Part shown: in pieces, positions 18,161-26,851 of the stretch | How the letters are laid out: every line of letters starts with the position of its first letter | Numbering within the stretch: the first letter of the stretch is position 1 | Assembly (NCBI GenBank): GCA_963765375.1 | Contig: CAVXVZ010000009.1 | Location: 124,001-188,000 of the forward strand | Direction: 5' to 3' | DNA length: 64,000 bases | DNA from: Roseiarcus sp963765375 | Lineage (GTDB): Bacteria > Pseudomonadota > Alphaproteobacteria > Rhizobiales > Beijerinckiaceae | The notes under the pieces: generated by a model | The model's input: only the letters and a program-made list of their open reading frames with translations | Database searches by the model: none | Told to the model about the DNA's origin: nothing | Program-made: the position numbers and the translations under genes

Positions 18161-19494
18161 CGCCGGCGCCGGCGCTTGGCCCATCGCCCATGGTCAGCGT
18201 GATCATCGCCACCTTCAACTGGAGCACAGCGCTCCGGCTCGCGATCCGCTCCGTGCTCGGGCAAACCCTGCAGGCTTTCGAGATCCTCGTTGTCGGCGAC
18301 GCCTGCACCGACGACAGCGAGGCCGTGGTCGCGGCATTCGGCGACGCCCGCATCCGCTGGCTCAATCTGGCGCAGAACGCCGGCAGCCAGTACGGTCCGA
18401 ACAATGCTGGCCTGGACGCCGCTCGCGGCGAGTGGATCGCCTATTTGGGCCACGACGACATCTGGGCGCCTCGACATCTCGATTCCACGGTCTGCGCGGC
18501 GCGCGCCGCCGGTACGCAGGCGGGTGTGGGCGGCCTGATCATGTATGGCCCGATCGGATCGGAAGTCATCCATACCGCCGGCATCTTCGCGGAAGGGCGG
18601 TGTTCCGACAGCGATTTCGTTCCGCCCTCAGCCCTCGTTCATCGGCGCGCCGTGGTTGACCAGATCGGTCGATGGACCGATCCCCGGTTGATCCGTCTGC
18701 CGACCGATTGCGAGTTCTTCCAACGCGTCCGGGCGGCAGGCGACGTCGCCCCGAGCCACGAGGTCACGGCGTTCAAGTTCAACGCCGCGGCGCGCCGCAA
18801 CGCGTACCAAATCAAATCGACGCGGGAGCAAGAGCAGTGCCTTGCGGCGCTGCAGGGCGGCGACCGGTTCGTGGCCAAGGCGCTGACCGGGGTGCTGGCG
18901 GCGGCGGCGGCCGGACGGTGGCGGACGATCCGCATGCCGGAGACCGACAGCCTGCAGCCTGGCGAAATCTTTCGAGTCAACCGCGTCGCCAAGGGCGTCG
19001 AACTCCGGTTCCCAGCCGATCAGCTCGGCGCCCTGACTCAACCGGAGCGATTTGGTCTCGAACGCGAACCGATTGGCGTCGAATGGTGGGAGATGGAGCA
19101 CCACCCTCGGTTCGGCGCCTTCCGCTGGACTGGCGCCGGCGAGCGTTCGACCATCGAACTGCCGATACGGGCGGATCGGCGCATGGCCGTCAACATCTGC
19201 GTGCTGGCGACCGTGCTGGACCAGTCGATCCGGGAGCTGTCGCTCGAAGCCCACGGCGCGCCGATTCCCACGCGCTTGGCGAGGGCGGCGGACGGAACCT
19301 GGATCGTCAGCGGCGAAATCAATCCCTCCGACCACACATCTTTCGTTCCATACGTGCAGCTGGCGATCTGCGCCGCCGCCGCCCGGCCCGCCGACCTGGG
19401 CGTGAACGATGATCAGCGCCGCCTGGGCGCGGCGGTCAGCTGGATCGAACTTGTCCCTCTTGGCGGCGGCGACGCGAGCGAGGCGCCGGGTTGA
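18154..19494 (+). CDS. family 2 glycosyltransferase with C-terminal extension
   Basis: 446 aa from ATG 18154, overlapping the epimerase-like gene by 7 bp. The GT-A domain covers about residues 12-220: SVIIATFNWSTALRLAIRSVLGQT, a VGDACTDDSE nucleotide-binding segment and the metal-binding LGHDD (DXD-like) near 105. The remaining 220 residues have no recognised domain but show beta-rich composition. It is probably cytoplasmic, adding a sugar to a surface polysaccharide together with the preceding gene. The acceptor is unknown. With the broken acyltransferase upstream it outlines a small surface-glycan locus. Confidence 0.82.
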   Translation: MVTPAPALGPSPMVSVIIATFNWSTALRLAIRSVLGQTLQAFEILVVGDACTDDSEAVVAAFGDARIRWLNLAQNAGSQYGPNNAGLDAARGEWIAYLGHDDIWAPRHLDSTVCAARAAGTQAGVGGLIMYGPIGSEVIHTAGIFAEGRCSDSDFVPPSALVHRRAVVDQIGRWTDPRLIRLPTDCEFFQRVRAAGDVAPSHEVTAFKFNAAARRNAYQIKSTREQEQCLAALQGGDRFVAKALTGVLAAAAAGRWRTIRMPETDSLQPGEIFRVNRVAKGVELRFPADQLGALTQPERFGLEREPIGVEWWEMEHHPRFGAFRWTGAGERSTIELPIRADRRMAVNICVLATVLDQSIRELSLEAHGAPIPTRLARAADGTWIVSGEINPSDHTSFVPYVQLAICAAAARPADLGVNDDQRRLGAAVSWIELVPLGGGDASEAPG

Positions 19495-19724
19495 GCCCAC
19501 GCCATCGGTCCTTTAAGTCCGTCCATGAAGGCCGCGCCAGCGACTTTCGACCACTCCAGGATCAATTGCAAAGGGGCGACGGCCGTCGCCGCTGCCTTGG
19601 GATGCCAGCATACCGGAAGTGTCACGAGAACGCCGCTCGAGGCGCGCAGTTCGAGGTCCATGCCTGGTCGGCGTGAAGCGCGGGTCCTGAACAACCTTCA
19701 GTCGAAGTCGGCCGTTCTCCACCG

Positions 19725-20006
19725 TCACTTCTTCACGCCGCAGGTCCGGTCGAGCTTGTGGGCGGCGGCGTCGCCCTTCACGCCGATGTTGTCGAGGGTC
19801 TCCGAGCCGAGCTTGACCGCCCCATGCAGGACCCAGGTGCCGTCGGCGGCTTTGCTCCACGCGCTGCATGGGATGAGGTCAATGTCGGCGGGCCAGTCCT
19901 TCATCTCCCAAACCTGCTCGTCGGCGCGAGCCGAGATGCCGGTGAGGAGGAGAGCGGCGACCGCGGCGGGGATGAGCTTCGGCATTTTGGCTTTGCTTCC
20001 GTGCAT
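19725..20006 (-). CDS. small secreted hypothetical protein
   Basis: 93 aa from ATG 20006 (or 86 from ATG 19985). It has a clear signal peptide (MPKLIPAAVAALLLTGISARA) and a mature part of about 65 residues with Cys in IPCSAW and near the C-terminus in RTCGVKK, which could form a disulfide. No family recognised. It is isolated on the minus strand between the glycosyltransferase and ndk. Confidence 0.6.
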   Translation of the reverse strand: MHGSKAKMPKLIPAAVAALLLTGISARADEQVWEMKDWPADIDLIPCSAWSKAADGTWVLHGAVKLGSETLDNIGVKGDAAAHKLDRTCGVKK

Positions 20007-20280
20007 GGTTGGCCTTCGTCGAGCGTGGACCATACCGTAGGAACGCCTTTTCAAGCCAGTCCGCCGGCCCCCCCGAATCCACGCCGGCTCACCGACGCGC
20101 GGAGCAGGCCTCGACGCTCGTCTCACTCAAGCCCCTGTCGTCGATGAGGGCGATGAGGACGGCGGGCGCGCCCGCCGGCGCTCTCGACCCGCTTGTTTAC
20201 ACCCGCCTTGCTCCCGCCCGGAGCGGCGGGTATAAGCGCGGCGCTTCTCCGGACATTCCCGATAAGAGACCCGACCGCCG

Positions 20281-20703
20281 ATGGCCGTTCAGCGCACATT
20301 TTCGATCCTCAAGCCCGACGTCACCCGGCGCAACCTCACGGGCGCCGTCAATCAGCGGATTGAGGCCGCCGGGCTTCGCATCGTGGCCCAGAGGCGCGTC
20401 CACATGACGCGGGCTGAGGCCGAGACGTTCTATGGCGTCCATCGCGAGCGCCCGTTCTTCGGCGAATTGGTCGAGATGATGACCGCGGCGCCCGTCGTGG
20501 TGCAGGTGCTCGAAGGCGAGGACGCGATCGAGCGCTATCGCGACGCGATGGGGGCGACCAACCCCGAAAAGGCCGCTCCCGGCACGATCCGCAAGGATTT
20601 CGCGCTGTCGATGGGCGAGAACTCCGTCCACGGCTCCGATGCGCCGGAGACCGCGGCGGCGGAGATCGCGCAGTGGTTCTCCGGCAACGACATCGTGGGG
20701 TGA
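20281..20703 (+). CDS. ndk: nucleoside diphosphate kinase
   Basis: 140 aa, full length. The catalytic His117 lies in NSVHGSDAPETA, and the N-terminal RTFSILKPDVTRRN with its Lys is intact, as is the GATNPEKAAPGTIRKDF segment. The enzyme transfers the gamma phosphate between nucleoside di- and triphosphates in the cytoplasm. It is a single gene followed by a GC-rich palindrome. Confidence 0.97.
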   Translation: MAVQRTFSILKPDVTRRNLTGAVNQRIEAAGLRIVAQRRVHMTRAEAETFYGVHRERPFFGELVEMMTAAPVVVQVLEGEDAIERYRDAMGATNPEKAAPGTIRKDFALSMGENSVHGSDAPETAAAEIAQWFSGNDIVG

Positions 20704-20728
20704 GGGGAGCGGACTCGACAATGCCGCT

Positions 20729-20774
20729 GGCGCTCCCCTCCCAACCTCCCCCACAAGGGGGGAGGAGGGCGCTC
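20729..20774. terminator. palindrome downstream of ndk
   Basis: CCTCCCCC (20745-20752) pairs with GGGGGAGG (20758-20765) around a short loop, with partly complementary GCGCTC/GAGGGCGC flanks. There is no T-tract, so it is either a weak shared terminator between convergent ndk and the NIPSNAP gene or one of the dispersed GC palindromes common in these genomes. Confidence 0.45.
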
Positions 20775-20794
20775 CACTTGCGTCGCAAGACGCG

Positions 20795-21121
20795 CTAACG
20801 CACGCTCGAGAATGACGTCGGCTGCAGGATCGAGCTCACGATGTTGGCGACGATCGGCCCGTCCTTCTCGCTCTCGTCGCGCGCCGCGATCCATTCCGGA
20901 TCTTTGATGAAGGCGCTCCATTTCTGCTCGCGCTCGGCAAGCGATTCCCACGCCAGAAAGTAGGTGAGCTCGTGATTGGACTCGCCGATCATCGTCGTCC
21001 AGAAGCCAGCTTGGCGGATGCCGTGCTCCTGCCATATCCCCAGCGTCTTCGTCTCGAACCGCTTGAGCAAGGCCGGCATGCGGTTCGGGACACAGCGATA
21101 GACGCGAAGCTCATAGATCAT
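20795..21121 (-). CDS. NIPSNAP-family protein
   Basis: 108 aa. MIYELRVYRCVPNRMPALLKRFE is the typical NIPSNAP opening, followed by LTYFLAWESLAEREQKWSAF. The family folds as a dimeric alpha/beta barrel and its biochemical role is unknown. It is a single gene convergent with ndk. Confidence 0.88.
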   Translation of the reverse strand: MIYELRVYRCVPNRMPALLKRFETKTLGIWQEHGIRQAGFWTTMIGESNHELTYFLAWESLAEREQKWSAFIKDPEWIAARDESEKDGPIVANIVSSILQPTSFSSVR

Positions 21122-21236
21122 CTGGGAACCCTATGTCAGGAGCCGGCGTCCAGCCGTCGTCGCCGGGAGCCGCAGCGCGGACCATTGCATGCCGAACTCT
21201 CGGCCCGCAACATTGGCGGTCCGAGATTCCAACGAA

Positions 21237-21488
21237 CTATTTGGGCGTCTTGTCCGGCTGACGGCGCGTTACGCGCCGGGTCGTCTTCAGAAGCTTCGGC
21301 GTCGCGCGCAGGAGCGGCCCGAGCGTGCGCCCCAGCCCATTGTATTCGATGCGCCAGCGGTCGTATTCAGCCGGAAGCACGCCGGCCGAGCGGACGGCTT
21401 CGGCGACGGGCATGCCCTCGACCGTCAACGCATCGATCATTTGCAGCCGATGGACAATTTCCCTCGGGCTGAGCTTCGGCTTTGTCAT
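21237..21488 (-). CDS. small helix-turn-helix protein resembling IS3 OrfA, probable relic
   Basis: 83 aa. LSPREIVHRLQMIDALTVEG, then PVAEAVRSAGVLPAEYDRWR and EYNGL, follow the pattern of the N-terminal HTH of IS3-family OrfA proteins. The C-terminus is basic (RRVTRRQPDKTPK) and has no OrfB after it. I see no inverted repeats around it. It could be a leftover of an insertion sequence or a reused DNA-binding domain. Confidence 0.5.
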   Translation of the reverse strand: MTKPKLSPREIVHRLQMIDALTVEGMPVAEAVRSAGVLPAEYDRWRIEYNGLGRTLGPLLRATPKLLKTTRRVTRRQPDKTPK

Positions 21489-21821
21489 TGCGCGCCCTCC
21501 GCAGACGGCAGATCCACGCCGTGAGCGAGCGACCGCATGGAGCGGTCAGGATGGCGATCATGCGCCTCAGCGCCTATCCGGACTTTGGCCGGCGGATTAA
21601 GCCTTTTTCACAATGGATGGAGCAGGCGAGCGAGGCGCCCTAATCGACGGATCGCGAGATGGCCTGCGGCCGGTTCAATGCACGCGCCCCATGAACAAAA
21701 ATTAATTCGCCGGCCAGCGCGCTGTTACGCGCCGCGTGCTTACCATCGCGAGGGCGTGAGTACGCCAGGGAGGTTAGCGCTTTGGCGTAGTCGCGCTTCT
21801 TGTCAGAAACGGAGAAGCACT
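21489..21821. other. gene-free stretch upstream of the DUF1344 gene
   Basis: About 330 bp with only shadow frames. The last 60 bp lead into a GGAGAAG ribosome site for the next gene. No promoter or hairpin stands out. Confidence 0.4.
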
Positions 21822-22075
21822 ATGCGAATGATTGCAGGCGCCGCTTTGGCGGCAGCGCTACTGGGTGCGGCGTCCGTCGCCTATGCGGCCGACGCGACCG
21901 GCACGATCAAGAGCCTCGACACGTCGAAGGATATGATCACCCTGGACAATGGCTCGTCCTTTGTGGCCCCGAAGAGCGTGAAGCTTTCCGACTTCAAGGT
22001 CGGCGAGAAGTGACGGTGAGCTACACCAAGGCCGGCGACAAGATGGACGCAACGTCGATCAGGCCCGCGACCTGA
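21822..22075 (+). pseudogene. DUF1344-type small periplasmic protein, one-base deletion
   Basis: A signal peptide (MRMIAGAALAAALLGAASVAYA) and the mature block ATGTIKSLDTSKDMITLDNG reach SDFKVGEK and then a TGA at 22011. Reading one frame over gives VTVSYTKAGDKMDATSIRP to 22075, the expected family C-terminus. A single missing G after GAGAAG explains it. The ribosome site GGAGAAG is 7 nt upstream. The protein is a small periplasmic beta-rich protein of unknown role. This may be a sequencing slip. Confidence 0.75.
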
Positions 22076-22190
22076 CGGCGCCATTGCTTCTGGCGCCGTT
22101 GAATGCGAGCCGCCGGTCCAGACCGGCGGCTTGTGCGGCGTGGCTTGTCTCAATTCGAATCTTTGGCCGGGGCCGATTTGACGAAAAACA

Positions 22191-22961
22191 ATGAATGACG
22201 GCGCCCTGGTTCGGGCCCCGCAACGTGGCCAGGCGGCGGAACATCGATTGAGGGCGGCGCACGATCTCCTGTGCCGCATGCCGGCTTGCGCGCCGCGCCG
22301 CATCGCCGACGTGTTCACTGGCCAGGGATCGATGAGGCCGCTGCTGGCCCGGCGGTTTCCCGACGCCGAAATCGAGACCTTGGACCTCTCGCAATCGGCC
22401 GGCGGGGTCACGGAAAGGCGCCGCGAGCGGACCCTCGACCAAATCTCAGGCTCCCCCTCGAGAAAAAAAATTGACCTCATCTGCTTGAACGGTTCGCTGG
22501 AGCTCCTGCCGGCGCTGCCGCGCTTGCTGCCCCAATTCGTCGGGATGATCGCCGCGGGGGGCTGGCTCGCAGCGCAAATTCCCAACGATCTCTACGAGCC
22601 GAGCCGGGCGCTGGTGCGCATGATCGCCGCCGATGGACCGTGGGCGAGGAGGCTGCTGCCGATCGCCAAGACGCGCCCGTTCAACGAATCGATGGAAGGT
22701 CTTTATGCGCTCCTCAGCCCGATCTCAGCCGCCCTCGACATCTGGGAAGCGACCTATCTCCATGTGATGACCAGTGTCGCGGCGATCGTCGAATTGATGG
22801 AGGCGACGAGCCTCTCGCCGTTCCTGGCGCCGCTCGACCCGGCCGAGCGGCGCAAGTTTCTCGCCCGCTACGCCGCCGAGCTCAATGACGCCTACCCGGC
22901 CGCGCCCGACGGCAGCGTGCTGCTCAGGCTTCGGCGTCTGTTCGTCCTGGCGCAGCGGTAA
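22191..22961 (+). CDS. Tam-like class I methyltransferase
   Basis: 256 aa with the overall plan of trans-aconitate 2-methyltransferase: a Rossmann core with ETLDLS as the acidic loop (about 62), LICLNGSLELLPALPRLLPQ (about 97-116), GGWLAAQIPNDLYEPSRALVRMIAADGPWA, and the C-terminal IWEATYLHVMTSVAAIVELMEATSLSPFLAPLD. The first AdoMet motif reads DVFTGQGSM instead of the usual D-x-G-x-G, so binding or substrate may differ. It is placed close to and convergent with the ParA gene. Family assignment is fair; the substrate is unknown. Confidence 0.68.
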   Translation: MNDGALVRAPQRGQAAEHRLRAAHDLLCRMPACAPRRIADVFTGQGSMRPLLARRFPDAEIETLDLSQSAGGVTERRRERTLDQISGSPSRKKIDLICLNGSLELLPALPRLLPQFVGMIAAGGWLAAQIPNDLYEPSRALVRMIAADGPWARRLLPIAKTRPFNESMEGLYALLSPISAALDIWEATYLHVMTSVAAIVELMEATSLSPFLAPLDPAERRKFLARYAAELNDAYPAAPDGSVLLRLRRLFVLAQR

Positions 22962-22986
22962 GCGCGGGACGCCCCCCTCGGTCGCA

Positions 22987-23646
22987 TCACGCTCTCGGCT
23001 TCGCCTTCACCGCGCGGGCGTAGAGCGCCTCTTCCATCCGCTCGGCGATTTCGCGCAAATAGGGGTTGCGCGCCTCGCGGCCGGCGCGGCCGGAATCAAG
23101 GTCGCTCTGGAAGCCGTCGCGCTGCGGCCAATGTTCGGCCAGGAGCTCGAAGCCCGCGTCCTCGATCGTCTCCACCGCCTTCGAAAACTGGGTCTCCGAG
23201 CGGCCGACCTTCGACAGGACAAGCACCAGGCGCCCCTCCGCGCCGCGGCGGGCGAGCTTGCGAGCGAGCGAAAGCGTCGGCCTCAGATCGTCGCCCGTGA
23301 CTCCCGTCGGCAGGAAGACGACGTCGCTGTCCTCGGCGATCTCGGTCGAGAGGTCGTCGGCGAGGCCGCGGGTGTCGGCGACGATGAAATCGGCGACGCC
23401 ATCCTCCCGGCGCAGTTTCTTCAGGCTCTTGAACGGGCGCGCGTCGACTTCCGGCTCGAGGCCGGCGCGCAGGCGCAGCGCGCCCCATTCGACGCAGGTC
23501 AGCTGGTCGAGATCGAAATCGGCGAGAAGCGTCTTCCGGCCGCGATGAAGGGCGCCGACCGCCAGCAGGCGCGCGAGCGCGCTCTTGCCGACGCCCCCCT
23601 TTTGGCTGACGAATGCAGCGGTGGTCGGAACCTTTACTTTTGCCAT
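22987..23646 (-). CDS. ParA/MipZ-type P-loop ATPase
   Basis: 219 aa from ATG 23646. The deviant Walker A motif SQKGGVGKSALARLLA is at residues 14-29, the switch region is ADFDLDQLTC, and Walker B-like FIVADTRG is near residue 92. It lacks a helix-turn-helix, so it is a short ParA like VirC1 or the orphan ParAs that position cell components. No parB or parS is seen beside it. Divergent across 170 bp is a PHA-regulator domain gene, which suggests a possible role in granule segregation (inference). Confidence 0.8.
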   Translation of the reverse strand: MAKVKVPTTAAFVSQKGGVGKSALARLLAVGALHRGRKTLLADFDLDQLTCVEWGALRLRAGLEPEVDARPFKSLKKLRREDGVADFIVADTRGLADDLSTEIAEDSDVVFLPTGVTGDDLRPTLSLARKLARRGAEGRLVLVLSKVGRSETQFSKAVETIEDAGFELLAEHWPQRDGFQSDLDSGRAGREARNPYLREIAERMEEALYARAVKAKPRA

Positions 23647-23815
23647 CCTCGCGCCCTCTTGACGCGCGTCCTTGAGGCGATCGCCGCCAAGCGCCTGGCA
23701 AGCTGGGCGGCGGGCCTTTCTTGATTCGCATGCTAGCCGCCCGCACGCCGATGGCAAGGGCCGCTCGCAATCGGCTGCGCGCTCGGCTAGACTTGCCGCG
23801 CACGGAAGGCGACCG

Positions 23816-23989
23816 ATGGCGACGACCACGATCCTCATCAAGCGCTACGCGCGCTCGAGGCTGTACGACACGATCAACCGGCGCTACGTGACCTTGGATG
23901 AGCTTCGCGAATGGCAGCGCCTCGGGGTCTCGTTCGTTGTCATGGATGTCGAAACCGACGCCAACGTGACGCGCGTCCTGCTCGCTTGA
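23816..23989 (+). CDS. PHA/PHB accumulation regulator DNA-binding domain, stand-alone
   Basis: 57 aa consisting of just the N-terminal domain of PhaR-type regulators: IKRYARSRLYDTINRRYVTLDELREW followed by VTRVLLA. Full-length PhaR adds a second domain that is missing here. The frame ends at a normal stop, so this looks like a genuine mini-gene and not a truncation, though I cannot exclude one. It is divergent from the ParA gene. Confidence 0.72.
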   Translation: MATTTILIKRYARSRLYDTINRRYVTLDELREWQRLGVSFVVMDVETDANVTRVLLA

Positions 23990-24020
23990 GCGGAGCGCGT
24001 CGCTTCAAGGTGTGAGTGTC

Positions 24021-25016
24021 TCAGCGGTCGATCGTCGCCATGATCCAATCGGCGTATCGCCGGCCGGAGACCTTGCCGGGCGCCAGCGCGTCATCGAGCG
24101 CTTTCATTTGAGCCGCGTCGAGCACGATCGCTTCGGCGGCGATGTTCTCCTCGAGATGCGTGCGGCGCTTGGCGCCGGGGATCGGCGCGATGTCCGCGCC
24201 CTTGTGCAGAATCCAGGCGAGCGCGATCTGCGCCGGTTTCGCTCGCTTCGCCGCAGCGATGTCGCGGACGCTCCGCGCCGCCTCGACGTTGGCGTCGTAA
24301 TTCGCGCCCTGGTAGCGCGGATCGGCGCGGCGGTAGTCGCCCTCCGGATAATCCTCGGCGCGCATCACGTCGCCGGTCAGAAAGCCCCGGCCGAGCGGCG
24401 AGAATGGAACCAGTCCGATATCGAGCTCGCGCAAGGCCGGGATCACGTCGGCCTCGAGATTGCGCTCCCACAGCGAATATTCGCTCTGCACCGCCGAGAC
24501 CGGATGAACGGCATGAGCGCGGCGGATGTTGGCGACCCCGGCCTCGGAAAGGCCGAAGAACCGGACTTTTCCCTGCCTCACGAGGTCGTCGACCGCGCCC
24601 GCGACATCCTCGATCGGGACCGCAGGGTCGACGCGGTGCTGATAGAGAAGATCGATATGGTCGGTCTTCAGCCGGCGGAGCGAGCCATCCACCGCTTCGC
24701 GGATGCGCCGCGGCCGGCTGTCACGCTCCGCCCCGACCTGCTTGCCGCCCTCGATGCGGAAGCCGAATTTGGTCGCGATCACGACCTCGTTGCGGCGGCC
24801 TTTCAGCGCCCGGCCGATGAGTTCCTCGTTGGCAAAGGGCCCGTAAACCTCGGCGGTGTCGAGGAAGGTGCAGCCGAGCTCAATTGCGCGATGAAGCGTC
24901 GCAATCGACTCGCCCTCGTCCGCCGGGCCGTAGGACTGGCTCATGCCCATGCAGCCGAGGCCGATCGCGGACACCTCGAGTCCCTGGCCGCCCAGCTTGC
25001 GTTTGCTCAGAGTCAT
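24021..25016 (-). CDS. aldo/keto reductase
   Basis: 331 aa, full-length TIM barrel. The catalytic tetrad is readable: Asp and Tyr in FLDTAEVYGP (about 50-58), Lys in IATKFGF (about 82) and His in LLYQHRVDP (about 125). The NADPH-binding stretch includes IPGAKRRTHLEENIAA near residue 280. It resembles the IolS/YajO group; the physiological substrate is unknown. The next element on its 5' side is an IS1182 insertion 55 bp upstream of its start, which may affect its promoter. Confidence 0.9.
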   Translation of the reverse strand: MTLSKRKLGGQGLEVSAIGLGCMGMSQSYGPADEGESIATLHRAIELGCTFLDTAEVYGPFANEELIGRALKGRRNEVVIATKFGFRIEGGKQVGAERDSRPRRIREAVDGSLRRLKTDHIDLLYQHRVDPAVPIEDVAGAVDDLVRQGKVRFFGLSEAGVANIRRAHAVHPVSAVQSEYSLWERNLEADVIPALRELDIGLVPFSPLGRGFLTGDVMRAEDYPEGDYRRADPRYQGANYDANVEAARSVRDIAAAKRAKPAQIALAWILHKGADIAPIPGAKRRTHLEENIAAEAIVLDAAQMKALDDALAPGKVSGRRYADWIMATIDR

Positions 25017-25071
25017 AAATCGCCCTCTTCCGATCTGGCTGGCTCAGCGCCATGCGCGGCTCGATGCCTAG

Positions 25072-26643
25072 GAGCCTGTCTGCTTAATCCCGGCGAGCTG
25101 GGATTTGAACCGCTCAAGCCAGTCGGAGAGCCGGATGCAGCAAATTCGCGCATCCGGTTTGATGTAAGGGTGGAAGCTTTGCGGCCATCGTTCGTTGCAC
25201 CGTTTCCGAGGTGGCGAAGCTCAGCCGGTTGCGAGTGCGGCAAGGGACGGGGTCCGCCCCTGGGCGAGCTTCAAGATATTGTGGGCGAGGCAGACGAGGC
25301 CCCACTCGTTGGCGACCTTCTCGACGCCGCGCAAGAGAAACTGACGGAAGCCGCGCGCCTGCTTGATCTGTCCGAACACCGGCTCGGGCAGCTGCTTTCT
25401 TAAGCGGTAGGGGCTGGAGTGCCCGCCGGCCTTGATTCTTTCGCGCATGGCGGCGACGCGGGCGCCGCCGCCTTCTCCTTCCCCGGCGTGCTTGGCCCGC
25501 CCCGGCGCGATATAGGCGTCGATCTCGCGTTCCTCCATCGCCGCAAGGTTGGCGTCGGAGCAATAGCCCGCGTCCGCCGACAGTTGCGTCGGCTTCTTGC
25601 CCAGATTGGCTTCGATGGCGTCGGCGATCGGCGCCAATTGATGTTGATCGCTCTGCTTCGCGTCGAGGCCGTGGGCGACGATCACCTGCGCCGTCGCGTC
25701 GACCGCCGCCTGCGCATTGTAGCCCTGGATGAAGCCGTCCTTGGTTTTCATGATGCGGCTTTCGGGATCGGTGAAGTTCTTCTGCGCTTTGGGGTCAGGC
25801 TCTTCGGATGGCGGGGCGGCGGGCTTGCCCGGTTTCTTGCGGCCCTCGGCTTGTCGCCGCTCCTCGGCCTCGGCCTGCGCTTTGGCCTTGGCCGCCGCGG
25901 CCGCTTTCGCCTCGGCCTCCAATTCGGCCTTCGCCGCCCGGATCTTCTCGGCGCGCTTCTTCTTGTCGGCAACCCATTTGGGCAGCTCCTCGCCGCTCTT
26001 GTCGCGGCCGAAGGCTCTGTCTTCCTCGGCGTCCGCAGCCTCGGCTGCGCTCAGCCACCGATCGACCTCGGCCTCGAGCTCCGCCGCACGCTTCTCCATG
26101 CGCTCGTAGCTCATCGCCTTGTGCTTGGAGGCGTTCGCCTTGATCTTCGTCCCGTCGAGCGCGACATGGCCGAGCTTCACAAATCCCGCCTGTTCGCACA
26201 GCTTGAGAACTTGCCCGAACAGTCCCGCAAGCGCCTTCAAGTGCCGCTTGCGGAAGTCGGAGACGGTGCGAAAATCCGGCGGATCGAGCCCGACAATGCT
26301 CATGAAGTCGACCCGTTCGCGCGTCGCCTTGGCGATCCGGCGCGACGAGTAGACGCCGTGACAATAGCCGTACAGCAACAGCGCCGTCATCATCGCCGGG
26401 TCAAACGGCGGCTGCCCGCGCTCGCTCGCATACCCGGATTCGATCTCACCAAGGTCGAGATGCTCGAGCACAAGCGCCAAAATGAAGCGAGCCAGATGGT
26501 CCTCGCCGACAAAGTCCTGCACGCTCGGCGGCAACAACAGCGGCTGATCGATCGTCCAGGGCCGGAAGGTCTTGCTCATAAGCAAGCAGAATCCGATTCG
26601 CGCAAACGCCGCCACCAAAATCCGCCATTTCTCGGACAGGCTC
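25072..26643 (-). mobile_element. IS1182-family insertion sequence, element 1
   Basis: Inverted ends GAGCCTGTC (25072-25080) and its complement (26635-26643) are directly flanked by CTAG at 25068-25071 and 26644-26647. CTAG is palindromic and is taken as the target duplication. One transposase gene on the minus strand fills the element. It is separated by about 200 bp from a second, different IS1182 element with the same flanking CTAG. Confidence 0.85.
25221..26579 (-). CDS. IS1182-family transposase 1
   Basis: 452 aa from ATG 26579 (MSKTFRPWTIDQPLLLPPS). The N-terminal DUF772-like region carries RGQPPFDPAMMTALLLYGY and FRTVSDFRKRHL. The first catalytic Asp is in VALDGTKIKANASKHKAMSY (about 160). 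A long charged, Ala-rich coiled-coil insertion (about 175-265) precedes ADAGYCSDANL with the second Asp and the C-terminal EPVFGQIKQARGFRQFLLRG with Glu. It appears intact. Confidence 0.9.
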   Translation of the reverse strand: MSKTFRPWTIDQPLLLPPSVQDFVGEDHLARFILALVLEHLDLGEIESGYASERGQPPFDPAMMTALLLYGYCHGVYSSRRIAKATRERVDFMSIVGLDPPDFRTVSDFRKRHLKALAGLFGQVLKLCEQAGFVKLGHVALDGTKIKANASKHKAMSYERMEKRAAELEAEVDRWLSAAEAADAEEDRAFGRDKSGEELPKWVADKKKRAEKIRAAKAELEAEAKAAAAAKAKAQAEAEERRQAEGRKKPGKPAAPPSEEPDPKAQKNFTDPESRIMKTKDGFIQGYNAQAAVDATAQVIVAHGLDAKQSDQHQLAPIADAIEANLGKKPTQLSADAGYCSDANLAAMEEREIDAYIAPGRAKHAGEGEGGGARVAAMRERIKAGGHSSPYRLRKQLPEPVFGQIKQARGFRQFLLRGVEKVANEWGLVCLAHNILKLAQGRTPSLAALATG

Positions 26644-26851
26644 CTAGATCATGAGAATGAGTCGAACAAAGCCCATCATTACGCTTGTGAGGCTCTTAGC
26701 AGTTTGGCCAAAATCGGGGAAGATAGCCCTGCGGGTAGCCCTGACGAGCTATTCTGTACCGCGATCATCAACGCTGTTGCACCGCGCGACCAAAGGCAGT
26801 GCGACTTTTCCGCAACTGCCATTTCGAGCATGGACGTAAGTGCTTTTCTAG

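Noticed and set aside
19413..19694. Minus-strand 93-codon frame at the end of the glycosyltransferase
   Set aside because: A third of it is antisense to the glycosyltransferase C-terminus and the rest has no recognised homology or ribosome site.
24012..25403. Plus-strand frame of 463 codons across the aldo/keto reductase
   Set aside because: Antisense of a well-conserved enzyme and of an IS end; no homology or ribosome site. Similar long antisense frames at 25419-26654 and 27107-28405 lie over IS1182 transposases.
26648..26847. Gene between the two IS1182 elements
   Set aside because: Only a minus-strand scrap (AVAEKSHCLWSRGATALM) is readable in 200 bp, with no start, and I could not assign it to any family.
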